DNA from: Candidatus Bathyarchaeota archaeon
Lineage (GTDB): Archaea; Thermoproteota; Bathyarchaeia; Bathyarchaeales; Bathycorpusculaceae
DNA length: 52,592 nt
Assembly (NCBI GenBank): GCA_026014485.1
Contig: JAOZIE010000012.1
Coordinates: 163,594-216,185 of the forward strand
Reading direction: 5' to 3'
The translations under genes and the position numbers were made by a program. The notes under the pieces are model-generated. The model was not told where the DNA came from, did no database searches, and saw only the letters and a program-made list of their open reading frames with translations. This document shows, piece by piece, positions 40,796 through 48,648 of the stretch (position 1 is its first letter; each line of letters starts with the position of its first letter).

Positions 40796-41859
40796 ATCAG
40801 GAGTGCCTCAGTGGTTCGAGCATCAATTCCTGCAGTCTTCAAGTTTTCCATTTGCTCAATAGATAGGCTTCTTGTGTCAAGCACTGAATCTTTAAGAAAA
40901 CTTAAACAAACACAAGTTTGTTCTTGATTTATCCCAGCAATAACTCTGGCTGCTTCAAGCGAATGTGTTGAAATAACCACTTGCTTTCCTTGTTTAACTA
41001 AATCTCCGAACCATTCAGCTAGGGCGGTTAGTATCCGGGGGTTCAAATGGGATTCGATGTCGTCCCAAAGAAGGATTTTCGGGTTAGCCAGCTCGAAAAG
41101 GATTCTTGATAAGAAGTAGCTTTGGATGCCTTCGCCTAAATCGCCAAGCCGAATTCTTCGACCGTCTTCAAGATAGGCATTTATGTCTAATTTACCGCCA
41201 ATTACAGGTTCCATAGTAAAATCAATGTATTGTTCGGGTGAAAGAGTAGAGATATCTTTTGCCACAGTTCTGGCGATTTTTGAATTCACCACAGTCGCCC
41301 ATTCGTGGCGCAGATAATCATACCCTGCCACAATCAATTTTGGGCTTACCAGAAGCGTTTCTGCCAAAAGTGTGTCAAAAGTGAAAACATCACACTTTGA
41401 GTCATCCATTGATGCACGCCCAAAGTAACGTATTGTTTCCTCATCCATTTGCGTTTTTTCCGTATTTACAGCAGAATTTGAAGAGGTGAAATAAATTTTG
41501 TGATAAAATCTTCGAAGTTTTAGCCAATTTTTGTTTTGTGATTGATTAGCCTCTAACTCTTTAGAAACATATTTAATCTCCGCTTCTTTCGCAGAATAGT
41601 TATAAAGCAAAAAGGCAAAACCTTCATAATCCAAAGTTTTATGCAGGTAAGATAGGACGTCTATCACCGTTGATGGGTTATTCACTGCCTTAGGAATAAA
41701 ATAGGGCACAGGTCGAAATGGGTTCATGCCCATGAACAAAGCTTCGAGTATAGTCGACTTTGCCGAATTGTTGGACCCCACAAGGATTGTTATCGGAGAT
41801 AAGTCTATTGACCCTTCTTTTACACCCTTGAAGTTCGTCATCTGAAGGCGCTCAATCAT
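40792..41859 (-). CDS. AAA (OLD/AAA_15-type) ATPase
   Basis: A 355-aa ABC-like ATPase of the OLD/AAA_15/AAA_21 class: Walker A GSNNSAKST (28-36), signature LGDLGEGIQSYF (238-249), Walker B KILLWDDIESHLNP (261-274) and H-switch STHS (297-300). The signature uses GEG rather than the classic SGG. Such ATPases commonly pair with a nuclease in OLD, Gabija or PARIS-type defence, and this one overlaps a second gene of the operon. No nuclease domain is fused to it. ATG at 41859 with GGGGATT upstream. Confidence 0.8.
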   Translation of the reverse strand: MIERLQMTNFKGVKEGSIDLSPITILVGSNNSAKSTILEALFMGMNPFRPVPYFIPKAVNNPSTVIDVLSYLHKTLDYEGFAFLLYNYSAKEAEIKYVSKELEANQSQNKNWLKLRRFYHKIYFTSSNSAVNTEKTQMDEETIRYFGRASMDDSKCDVFTFDTLLAETLLVSPKLIVAGYDYLRHEWATVVNSKIARTVAKDISTLSPEQYIDFTMEPVIGGKLDINAYLEDGRRIRLGDLGEGIQSYFLSRILFELANPKILLWDDIESHLNPRILTALAEWFGDLVKQGKQVVISTHSLEAARVIAGINQEQTCVCLSFLKDSVLDTRSLSIEQMENLKTAGIDARTTEALLI

Positions 41860-42052
41860 GGCAATCCCCGATACTTGTTAGTCTAATGACCTAATAAAAC
41901 TAATCAATTATGGCAACAAAGCAGGGGTATGTCATTCTGAGTGAAAACGCGGCATACGAAAAACCTAAAGAGGATATATTGCTCAGGGAAATCTTTAACA
42001 TTCTCACATAACAAACTTAATACATTCAGTTTGCTGCTTCAGGAGAATCCCT

Positions 42053-43474
42053 ATGAGTCTGCTTAGCCACGACGGCTTCTGGAACGCTGTCATCAGTTTC
42101 CCCACTACACGGAAGATGCTGCAGCTGTCCCTGCGTAGGTGCCCTGCCTGCGGTAGAACGGTCTTGGAGGCTGCGTTGGATGATTATGTGGGTAAAGCTG
42201 ATGCTAAATGCCAGAAGTGCGGCGGTACTTACTCGCGGATAATTGGGTTCTGGATAGAGTTTCTCCGTAAAAGCCTCAACATTAAACGGGAGAAAGTTGA
42301 AAAGCTCCTCGCCGACCCCTACGCGCGCCGGGCCGTGCTTAACATTGTGCGCTCGTTTGACTATTTTGGCATCAAGAAGCCCTTGAGCATTTATGCGCCG
42401 TTTCTTGTCGTCTGGGACTTCACACACAAATGTAACTTGCGGTGTAAGCACTGCTATAGCAAAAGCGGCGCTGTTCGAGAAGAAGAACTTACCACTCAAG
42501 AAGCATTGGATGTGGTGGATCAGTTGGGGGATGCGGGGGTGACGGCGCTGGCTTTTTCAGGCGGCGAACCTCTCACACGTAAAGACTTCTTTGAGGTAGC
42601 AGGGCACGCGGTTGAGCGAGGCATGTATGTTTCCTTAGCCACTAACGGTACGCTGCTCACAAGGGATATGGCGCGCAGGCTCAAGGAAGCAAAAATCCAC
42701 TACGTCGAAATCAGCATTGACGGCGCCACCGCAGACACACACGACGCCTTCCGCGGGGTGTCTGGAGCCTTCGACAAGGCGGTGGCAGGACTCAAAAACG
42801 CCGTCGCAGAAGACTTGTGTGCCTGCATCGCAACGACCGTCACGAAAAGCAACTTTGACGAGATGTCCGACATCATCACGTTGGCAGAAGGAATCAACGC
42901 GGAACGCTTCACCTACTTCAACTTTGTCCCCACAGGCAGGGGCAAAGAACACTTCGACCAAGACCTCACGCCTGAGCAACGCGAAGAACTCATGCGGTAC
43001 CTGCTTAACAGGATGTCCAGCGGCTGCAAAACCACCATATTAACAACAGCACCGCAGTTGGCTCGCGTCGCGTTGCAGTGTCAAGGATCATCGGGTACAG
43101 GCGAAGTGACCATGTCGATGGCGCACATGCAAACAGCAAAAGTGAGTAAGAAGGCGGTGCCGCTGGCGGACTTCATCGGCGGATGCGGCGCAGGCAGACT
43201 CTACTGTTCACTATCTCCACAGGGCGATGTACACCCATGCGTGTTTTTACCTGTCAATGTGGGGAATCTGAAAAAAGAGAAGTTCATCGACATCTGGCTC
43301 AAAAGTCCACTTTTCAACGCGTTCAGAGACCGCTCTAACCTGAAAGGCGCCTGCGCAGCATGCCACTATAAGTTCATCTGCGGCGGATGCCGAGCCCGAG
43401 CCAACGCCTACCACGACGACTGTTTTGCTTCTGACCCTGGCTGCTTGTTGGCAAAAGAGTCAGGAGATACTTGA
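42053..43474 (+). CDS. Radical SAM/SPASM protein with N-terminal zinc ribbon, AhbC/AhbD-like
   Basis: A 473-aa protein. Residues 27-60 form a zinc ribbon (Cys30, Cys33, Cys53, Cys56). The conserved spacer LRKSLNIKREKVEKLL...LSIYAPFLVVWDFTHK leads to the radical SAM motif CNLRCKHC (Cys127, 131, 134) and GGEP (170-173). The SPASM tail has CGAGRLYCS, CAACHYKFICGGCRARANAY and SDPGC. Archaeal AhbC/AhbD heme enzymes and several unassigned relatives look like this. The DUF362 gene follows at once (1-nt gap), so the two probably act together. Confidence 0.82.
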   Translation: MSLLSHDGFWNAVISFPTTRKMLQLSLRRCPACGRTVLEAALDDYVGKADAKCQKCGGTYSRIIGFWIEFLRKSLNIKREKVEKLLADPYARRAVLNIVRSFDYFGIKKPLSIYAPFLVVWDFTHKCNLRCKHCYSKSGAVREEELTTQEALDVVDQLGDAGVTALAFSGGEPLTRKDFFEVAGHAVERGMYVSLATNGTLLTRDMARRLKEAKIHYVEISIDGATADTHDAFRGVSGAFDKAVAGLKNAVAEDLCACIATTVTKSNFDEMSDIITLAEGINAERFTYFNFVPTGRGKEHFDQDLTPEQREELMRYLLNRMSSGCKTTILTTAPQLARVALQCQGSSGTGEVTMSMAHMQTAKVSKKAVPLADFIGGCGAGRLYCSLSPQGDVHPCVFLPVNVGNLKKEKFIDIWLKSPLFNAFRDRSNLKGACAACHYKFICGGCRARANAYHDDCFASDPGCLLAKESGDT

Positions 43475-43475
43475 G

Positions 43476-44435
43476 ATGCCGCAAAGAAAGGTGAAAATTT
43501 ACAGAGTTCAGGATGATGATGTTAGTCAGATTCTTAAAGAAGCGGTGAAAGAGGCAGATTTGCGTGGAAAGAAGCGGATTTTCATCAAGCCTAACCTGAG
43601 CCACTATGAATACCTCACTGGCGTAGTCACTAGCCCAGAATTGACCTATGAGTTAGTTGGTTTGTTACGGGACACGGCTGAAGAGGTTATTGTGGGCGAA
43701 TCTGAGGGGTATAACTACAGTTGCCGGTTAGCGTTTAAGCAGACGGGTATGGAAGATGCCGTGGAAAGGGCAGGGGGAACCGTCATTAACTTGTCAGAGG
43801 ACAAAGTGGTTGAGGTAAAGTTTCCCAAAAGCACCAGTCCCCTCAAACGATTATTCTTGCCCAAAACGGCGTTGGATGCGGACGCGGTTGTGGATTTGCC
43901 GCTGATGAAGACGCATGAGTTCATGATGTATAGCGGTGCCCTCAAGAACCTGTTTGGCTGCGTACCCAGCAACCGCCGCATTTACCTGCATCCGTACCTG
44001 ACGGAGGTTCTGTGTCGGCTTTACTGCATATTCAAGCCCGCCTTGACTATAATGGATGCACGGGTAGGCATCGAAGGCAACGGACCAACCAAAGGCATAC
44101 CCGTCCCCATGGGACTTATGCTAACAGGCAATGATGCGTTAGCCACTGACATAGTCGCGACGCAGGTCATGAAGCTCAACTGGAAAAACACCTACCTGAA
44201 CTACGCCGCCAGACAAACAGGACTCAAAGAAACAGACCTCAAAGTCGAGGGGCTGCCAGTTGCGGAGGTTGCACACAGGTTTATGCCGCCCCGAATTGAC
44301 CTGCCAGTCAAGGCGCAGATGGCAATTTATAAGCATGAGTACCTGACTAAGCTGCTGTTTTGTTCGTTGGGTGTAGTCAGGCTCTTTCAGAAAGTCACCG
44401 TAGCGTATCGTGGCGAACCTGTAGAGGTTGCCTAA
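43476..44435 (+). CDS. DUF362 domain protein
   Basis: A 319-aa protein from the ATG at 43476 (GGAG at good spacing; the frame runs further back into the previous gene but is not used). The DUF362 core is clear: KKRIFIKPNLSHYEYLTGVVTSPELTYELV, VIVGESEGYNYSCRLAFKQTGM, DAVVDLPLMKTHEFMMYSGALKNLFGCVP and NDALATDIVATQVM. No ferredoxin cluster motif follows, unlike the longer DUF362-ferredoxin proteins. Function unknown. Directly coupled to the zinc-ribbon SPASM protein. Confidence 0.82.
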   Translation: MPQRKVKIYRVQDDDVSQILKEAVKEADLRGKKRIFIKPNLSHYEYLTGVVTSPELTYELVGLLRDTAEEVIVGESEGYNYSCRLAFKQTGMEDAVERAGGTVINLSEDKVVEVKFPKSTSPLKRLFLPKTALDADAVVDLPLMKTHEFMMYSGALKNLFGCVPSNRRIYLHPYLTEVLCRLYCIFKPALTIMDARVGIEGNGPTKGIPVPMGLMLTGNDALATDIVATQVMKLNWKNTYLNYAARQTGLKETDLKVEGLPVAEVAHRFMPPRIDLPVKAQMAIYKHEYLTKLLFCSLGVVRLFQKVTVAYRGEPVEVA

Positions 44436-44525
44436 CTTAAATCACCACTGAATCAACCCGAGTTGAACTCTGCGTGGAAAAAGTTAAGTATCATAATACA
44501 GAGATAATTTTACTGGGCACACCAA

Positions 44526-45092
44526 ATGAAACGGCACTCAAACGCTATCCTAGCAGTCATAGTCACTTGCGGATTACTCCTAGCGTGCTTCTCACTTGCA
44601 GAAACCGTTAGCAGCTCACCTTCGGGTGTAAGCAACTCTGACGTGTCGTGGGTAACTGCAGCAAATAGCCCAACACCAACCGCTGAATTCACCGTGCTAA
44701 AATCAAACAGCACACTCTCAGAACCCATTTTCAACCGCACCAGTTCTGAGGTAACCTTCACCGTCACGGGTCCCTCAGGCACATCAGGTTACGTATGGTG
44801 CAAAATCGCAGAAAACCTGATTCCACACGAAAACGTAGACAAAAACGTAAAGGTGCTGATAGACGGCAACCAAATCAGTTATATGCACACCTTCGATGAT
44901 GGCGCATGGGAACTTTACTTCAACTACATGCACAGCACACATCAAGTCACCATAGGCTTACCCAAAGAAAACACCATCTTCGGAATAGACAGCTTAACCT
45001 TTGCCGTAGTGCTTGCCGCCTTATGCGTCATATTAGGCACGACGATTGCCATTTGGCACAGAAAACAAAAGCCCATGACGCCGCACCAGTAA
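44526..45092 (+). CDS. Secreted protein with C-terminal membrane helix
   Basis: A 188-aa protein. Signal peptide (LAVIVTCGLLLACFSLAETVSS), Ser/Thr-rich region with many N-X-S/T sites, a small beta domain (VTFTVTGPSGTSGYVWCKIAENL, VTIGLPKENTIFGID) and a C-terminal helix (LTFAVVLAALCVILGTTIAIW) with a basic end. It looks like a surface protein held at its C-terminus. No family was recognised. Confidence 0.6.
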   Translation: MKRHSNAILAVIVTCGLLLACFSLAETVSSSPSGVSNSDVSWVTAANSPTPTAEFTVLKSNSTLSEPIFNRTSSEVTFTVTGPSGTSGYVWCKIAENLIPHENVDKNVKVLIDGNQISYMHTFDDGAWELYFNYMHSTHQVTIGLPKENTIFGIDSLTFAVVLAALCVILGTTIAIWHRKQKPMTPHQ

Positions 45093-45183
45093 ACCAGCAG
45101 CTGACTTTCTGGAAAGCTCTGCCTGTTCCAATGTTTAGTCTTAAATACGAAGCTAAACCATAGGTTTCGTGAGCGGGTCAATT

Positions 45184-45660
45184 ATGAAGAAACTGCTTTG
45201 GGTTAGCCTCGCGCTGATTGTATTAGTGGTCCTTGCGGGTTTGGGAGTTTTTAGAGGCGCATGGCTACCCGCTTCGGAAGACGGATTTCAACTGGTTTCT
45301 GTGGAAGACAATAGTTTGTTTGTCTCTGACCCAGACATTGTGTCTTATAACTCTACAAGCCAAGAGATAACCCTCACCGCTCAAGCTTCCCAGCGGTTGA
45401 CGCAGATGGGCGACGAACTGTACAGGTCTGTGGTTGCAATAAGGATAAATGGCGAAGAAATGTGCCAAGGTCTCTTCAGAACGGCGTACATGTCCTCCAT
45501 TCCCCCGCCCTCGAAAATCTCAATCTTTTTCCCCTCGGATTTGACAGACGACCACGCATTGAGGCTGCTATACGCCCAATCTGAGCCGTCCAGCAACCTG
45601 CAAGAAAACTACGTAAAGTTCATCCAATACTTTGATGACGCAAACAAACTAACCCAATAG
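45184..45660 (+). CDS. Membrane-anchored extracellular protein of unknown function
   Basis: About 158 aa from the ATG at 45184 (a GTG at 45169 is also in frame). One N-terminal helix (LLWVSLALIVLVVLAGLGVF) then an outside domain with EDGFQLVSVEDNSLFVSDPDIVSYN and ITLTAQASQRL, which resembles small beta-rich domains that bear an ISYNSTSQEI pattern. Not recognised. It follows the previous secreted protein by 91 nt and is convergent with the glycosyltransferase cluster. Confidence 0.55.
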   Translation: MKKLLWVSLALIVLVVLAGLGVFRGAWLPASEDGFQLVSVEDNSLFVSDPDIVSYNSTSQEITLTAQASQRLTQMGDELYRSVVAIRINGEEMCQGLFRTAYMSSIPPPSKISIFFPSDLTDDHALRLLYAQSEPSSNLQENYVKFIQYFDDANKLTQ

Positions 45661-45680
45661 CAAGGTTGCCAGCGCGATTG

Positions 45681-46880
45681 TTAGGTTCCCTGTAGAACTT
45701 CCTCGTAGACGTTCATGGCGTCTTTGACGACTATACGCCAGTCCAGCTGTTCTTCGATTGTTTTGCGTGCCAAGCGACCCATTTCCTGCGCCGCCGCAGG
45801 GTGCTCTAGCAGGTAAAGAATGCGACTACTGAATTGCTCTGCATTAAAGGGTTGGCACATGAAACCGTTTTTGCCGTCCACTATGGTTTCGGGGATGCCG
45901 CCCACGTTGGTAGTCACCACGGGCAAGCCAGTGGACAATGCCTCAAGCACGGCAAACGGGTGATGCTCATAGAAGGTTGAGAACGCAAAAACGTCGGCTG
46001 CCTGATACAGAGTGGGCAGTTTCTCGTCGGGGGTGTAGCCTGTGAACACGATGCTGCTTCGGATACCCAGCCGCTCAGCGTGGGCGATGAGTTTTCGCAT
46101 CTCGTCACTTTGCCCTTTGCCGCTGATGACGAATTTGGCTTTGGGAAACCGCTTCACAACCGCAGGCATGCTTTCGATGAGCGTGAAGAGTCCCTTGCGG
46201 GCGTAGAGCCTACCCACCGAAACGATGGCGAGCTCATCAGGGTTTAAGCCCATTTCCTTTTTAGCCTTGCGCTTGTCAACGGCGGGCTGAAACTTGGTGG
46301 TGTCTACCCCGTTGTGGATGACGCGGATTTTGTCCTCTTTGATGCCGTAGTAGTTGACGAGTTCGCGGCGGGTGAAGTCGCTGACGGCTATAAGCTTGTT
46401 TGCCCTCCTCAGCAGGCCTTCCTCGAAGATACGCAAAAACCACGTGAAACTAACCATAAACTTCTCGTTAGCGTTAAGCCGCAGGTAAGGCTCATCAGAT
46501 ATGGCGTCCGCTTCGCCCTTCCAAGTCGAATGAACCGTACACACAAGGCGGCTGCCAAAGTTCTTGGGCACTGCAAAGTCAGGCACCAACGGAAGGTTCA
46601 CGTGGGTTATGTCCACTCCTACGGTTTCGCTGATGCTGCGCAGTTTGCGGCTGCAGGAACTGGCAAACAGGAAGGACTTGACGATGGGGGTTTTGACGTT
46701 TTTGAGGAAGTACACGGACAGGTGGTCGTTGACTTTTTCATCTTTGGCTGTTGCTGCTCCAGTAACTATGCTGAGGTCATAGCCGTTCTTTATGAGTTCG
46801 TTGGAGAGGTAGTAGACGTAGGAGCCTGTTCCGCCAGTAAGCGGCCAGTATTCGGGAGATATGAAACAGACTTTGGTCAT
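45681..46880 (-). CDS. GT4-type glycosyltransferase
   Basis: A 399-aa GT-B protein starting MTKVCFISPEYWPLTGGTGSY at 46880; its ATG overlaps the TGA of the upstream GT2 gene (ATGA). HNGVDTTKFQP, SVGRLYARKGLFTLIESMP and STFYEHHPFAVLEALSTGLPVVTTNVGGIPE are the GT4 donor-binding signatures. Last gene of a three-gene glycosyltransferase cluster read right to left. Likely surface glycan, glycolipid or N-glycan assembly; substrate unknown. Confidence 0.88.
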   Translation of the reverse strand: MTKVCFISPEYWPLTGGTGSYVYYLSNELIKNGYDLSIVTGAATAKDEKVNDHLSVYFLKNVKTPIVKSFLFASSCSRKLRSISETVGVDITHVNLPLVPDFAVPKNFGSRLVCTVHSTWKGEADAISDEPYLRLNANEKFMVSFTWFLRIFEEGLLRRANKLIAVSDFTRRELVNYYGIKEDKIRVIHNGVDTTKFQPAVDKRKAKKEMGLNPDELAIVSVGRLYARKGLFTLIESMPAVVKRFPKAKFVISGKGQSDEMRKLIAHAERLGIRSSIVFTGYTPDEKLPTLYQAADVFAFSTFYEHHPFAVLEALSTGLPVVTTNVGGIPETIVDGKNGFMCQPFNAEQFSSRILYLLEHPAAAQEMGRLARKTIEEQLDWRIVVKDAMNVYEEVLQGT

Positions 46881-47860
46881 TTCGGTTTGCCTCCGAGGAA
46901 ACGAATTGCGGTTACTGCGGCGCCGCAAAGCCAAGCACAGGCGCGGATAAAGTAAAGCACCACCAAACGCATGGCAGAGCGGTCACCAAATTTTAGGGTA
47001 AGCTTCGCCGCCGAATAAAGGTAGTAAAGCAGAATTGCAGCCAGCAGTCCCCCTGAAACGAGCCAGAGCAGCCTAAGCAGCGGCACAATACCCAAAAGCG
47101 CCAAAGCGGCCACTGCCAGATACAGGGCAGGCTGAAGGTTCATGCCTACATCAGTGATTTCGTCGCCTCGGGCTAGCCGTCCATGCTTAAAGTAGAGCCG
47201 CAGGGTGTTTTTGCCGTACTGCAGTTGCTGGCGCCAGTAAGCATTCAGCGTTGGTCTGTTGAAGTGGAAACACTTGGCGTCGGGGGCATAGGCGATTTTG
47301 TAGCCCAGCTTGCTCATGCGGAAACCGAAGTCGGTGTCGTATTGGGAGGGGAAGTCTTCGTCCCAGCCGCCTACCTCCTCGATGACGCCTCGTTTGAGCA
47401 GCAGGTTCATGGTGGCTATGCGCCCCGTGTACTTGCCTAATCGGCTGTAGCGGCTCTTGATTTCGTAGCCGATGCTGCGCGCCCACGGATTCTCCACGTT
47501 CCATGTTTCTATGGCACCGCTTACCCCAGCCACCCCCGACTCGGCAAGGTACGGAACCAGCTTCTTGAGCCACATCGGCTCCACTTTTGCGTCTGCATCC
47601 ACAAAACCCAAAACGTCGAAGTGGACGACTTTCATGGCGTAGTTGTAGGCTGCTGCCGCGTTCAGGGGCAGAGAGTAAACGTTGGAGGTGAATTGTTTGG
47701 CTATGTCTAAGGTGCCGTCGGTCGATTTGGCGTCGATGACTACGATTTCGTAGGCGTCTTTGGGGTAATCTTGGTTGGCAAGCGATTGGAGGCAGTCGCC
47801 TATGGTTTGCGCGTTGTTGCGGCAGGTGACAACTATGGAGACTCCAAGCGGGGCGTCCAT
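46877..47860 (-). CDS. GT2 glycosyltransferase with C-terminal membrane helices
   Basis: A 327-aa protein. GT-A domain with SIVVTCRNNAQTIGDCLQSL, EIVVIDAKSTDGT, LGFVDADAKVEPMWL (metal-binding DAD) and GGWDEDFPSQYDTDFGFRM (catalytic base region). After residue ~230, helices ALYLAVAALALLGIVPLL and SGGLLAAILLYYLYSA hold it at the membrane. It transfers a sugar on the inner face. Middle gene of the cluster, 3 nt after the GT2 gene at 47864. Confidence 0.87.
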   Translation of the reverse strand: MDAPLGVSIVVTCRNNAQTIGDCLQSLANQDYPKDAYEIVVIDAKSTDGTLDIAKQFTSNVYSLPLNAAAAYNYAMKVVHFDVLGFVDADAKVEPMWLKKLVPYLAESGVAGVSGAIETWNVENPWARSIGYEIKSRYSRLGKYTGRIATMNLLLKRGVIEEVGGWDEDFPSQYDTDFGFRMSKLGYKIAYAPDAKCFHFNRPTLNAYWRQQLQYGKNTLRLYFKHGRLARGDEITDVGMNLQPALYLAVAALALLGIVPLLRLLWLVSGGLLAAILLYYLYSAAKLTLKFGDRSAMRLVVLYFIRACAWLCGAAVTAIRFLGGKPK

Positions 47861-47863
47861 TGG

Positions 47864-48574
47864 TCAGCGCCCCCTCAAGAACGCGGAGATTATAGACACC
47901 AGAATTTTGAAGCCGTCCATAAGCGGGTCTATGCCTGACCTGCCGTAAGTGCGTTGCTCAAAGGTAATGGGCACCTCGCGGATGCAAAACCTGCCTTTGA
48001 CGGTTTTCACCAGCATCTCCGATTCTATCTCGTACTCGCCCGACAATAAGTCCATGCTTTCTAGAACTTCTCGGGTCATAACGCGGTAACCTGACTGGGA
48101 ATCAGAAATCGGAGTTCCCGTGAGGAAGTGAATAAGAACGTTGAAGAGTTTGTTTCCAGCTTGGTTTCGGCTACTGGTGGCAGACGTTTGGGTGGAGAAT
48201 CGAGAGCCGATGACCAAATCCGCCTTGCCCTGCATCACGGGCAACAGAAGCAGAGGTAACTCCTCGGGAAGATGCGACCCATCCGAGTCTATGGTGGCGA
48301 TTATGTTGCCCTTGGCTTTCGCAAAGCCCGCCCTCAACACGTAGCCTTTGCCCAGGTGCTGCTTCAACTTCAGAACTCGCACGCCGTATTTAGCCGCTGC
48401 CGCCACGGAGCCGTCTAGGGAGCAGTCATCCACCACAAGTATTTCATGTCGAACCCCAGTTTCTGAGAGAACAAGTTTTAGGCGGCGGATAACGTTGCCT
48501 ACGGTTGGTTCCTCATTGTACATGGGAACTACGACGGAGAGCAGCGGACCATCAGTTTGCATCTTAGGTAACAT
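47864..48574 (-). CDS. GT2 glycosyltransferase, dolichol-phosphate sugar synthase-like
   Basis: A 236-aa protein (ATG 48574, or 48562 if leaderless). LSVVVPMYNEEPTVGNVIRRL, EILVVDDCSLDGS, ATIDSDGSHLPEELP and ISDSQSGYRVMTREVL are typical of dolichol-phosphate mannose synthase-like GT-A enzymes. No membrane helices. TATA at 48589-48596. First gene of the glycosyltransferase operon; probably makes the lipid-linked sugar donor used downstream. Confidence 0.87.
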   Translation of the reverse strand: MLPKMQTDGPLLSVVVPMYNEEPTVGNVIRRLKLVLSETGVRHEILVVDDCSLDGSVAAAAKYGVRVLKLKQHLGKGYVLRAGFAKAKGNIIATIDSDGSHLPEELPLLLLPVMQGKADLVIGSRFSTQTSATSSRNQAGNKLFNVLIHFLTGTPISDSQSGYRVMTREVLESMDLLSGEYEIESEMLVKTVKGRFCIREVPITFEQRTYGRSGIDPLMDGFKILVSIISAFLRGR

Positions 48575-48588
48575 GCTGAATAATACAG

Positions 48589-48596
48589 TTTATAAA
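48589..48596 (-). promoter_or_regulatory. TATA box of the glycosyltransferase operon
   Basis: TTTATAAA on the minus strand, 15-35 nt before the two candidate ATGs. Confidence 0.5.
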
Positions 48597-48648
48597 GTTT
48601 GGCTGGCTGTTCTATTCATCATTCGCCTAGCGAAAGTGAACGCATAAA

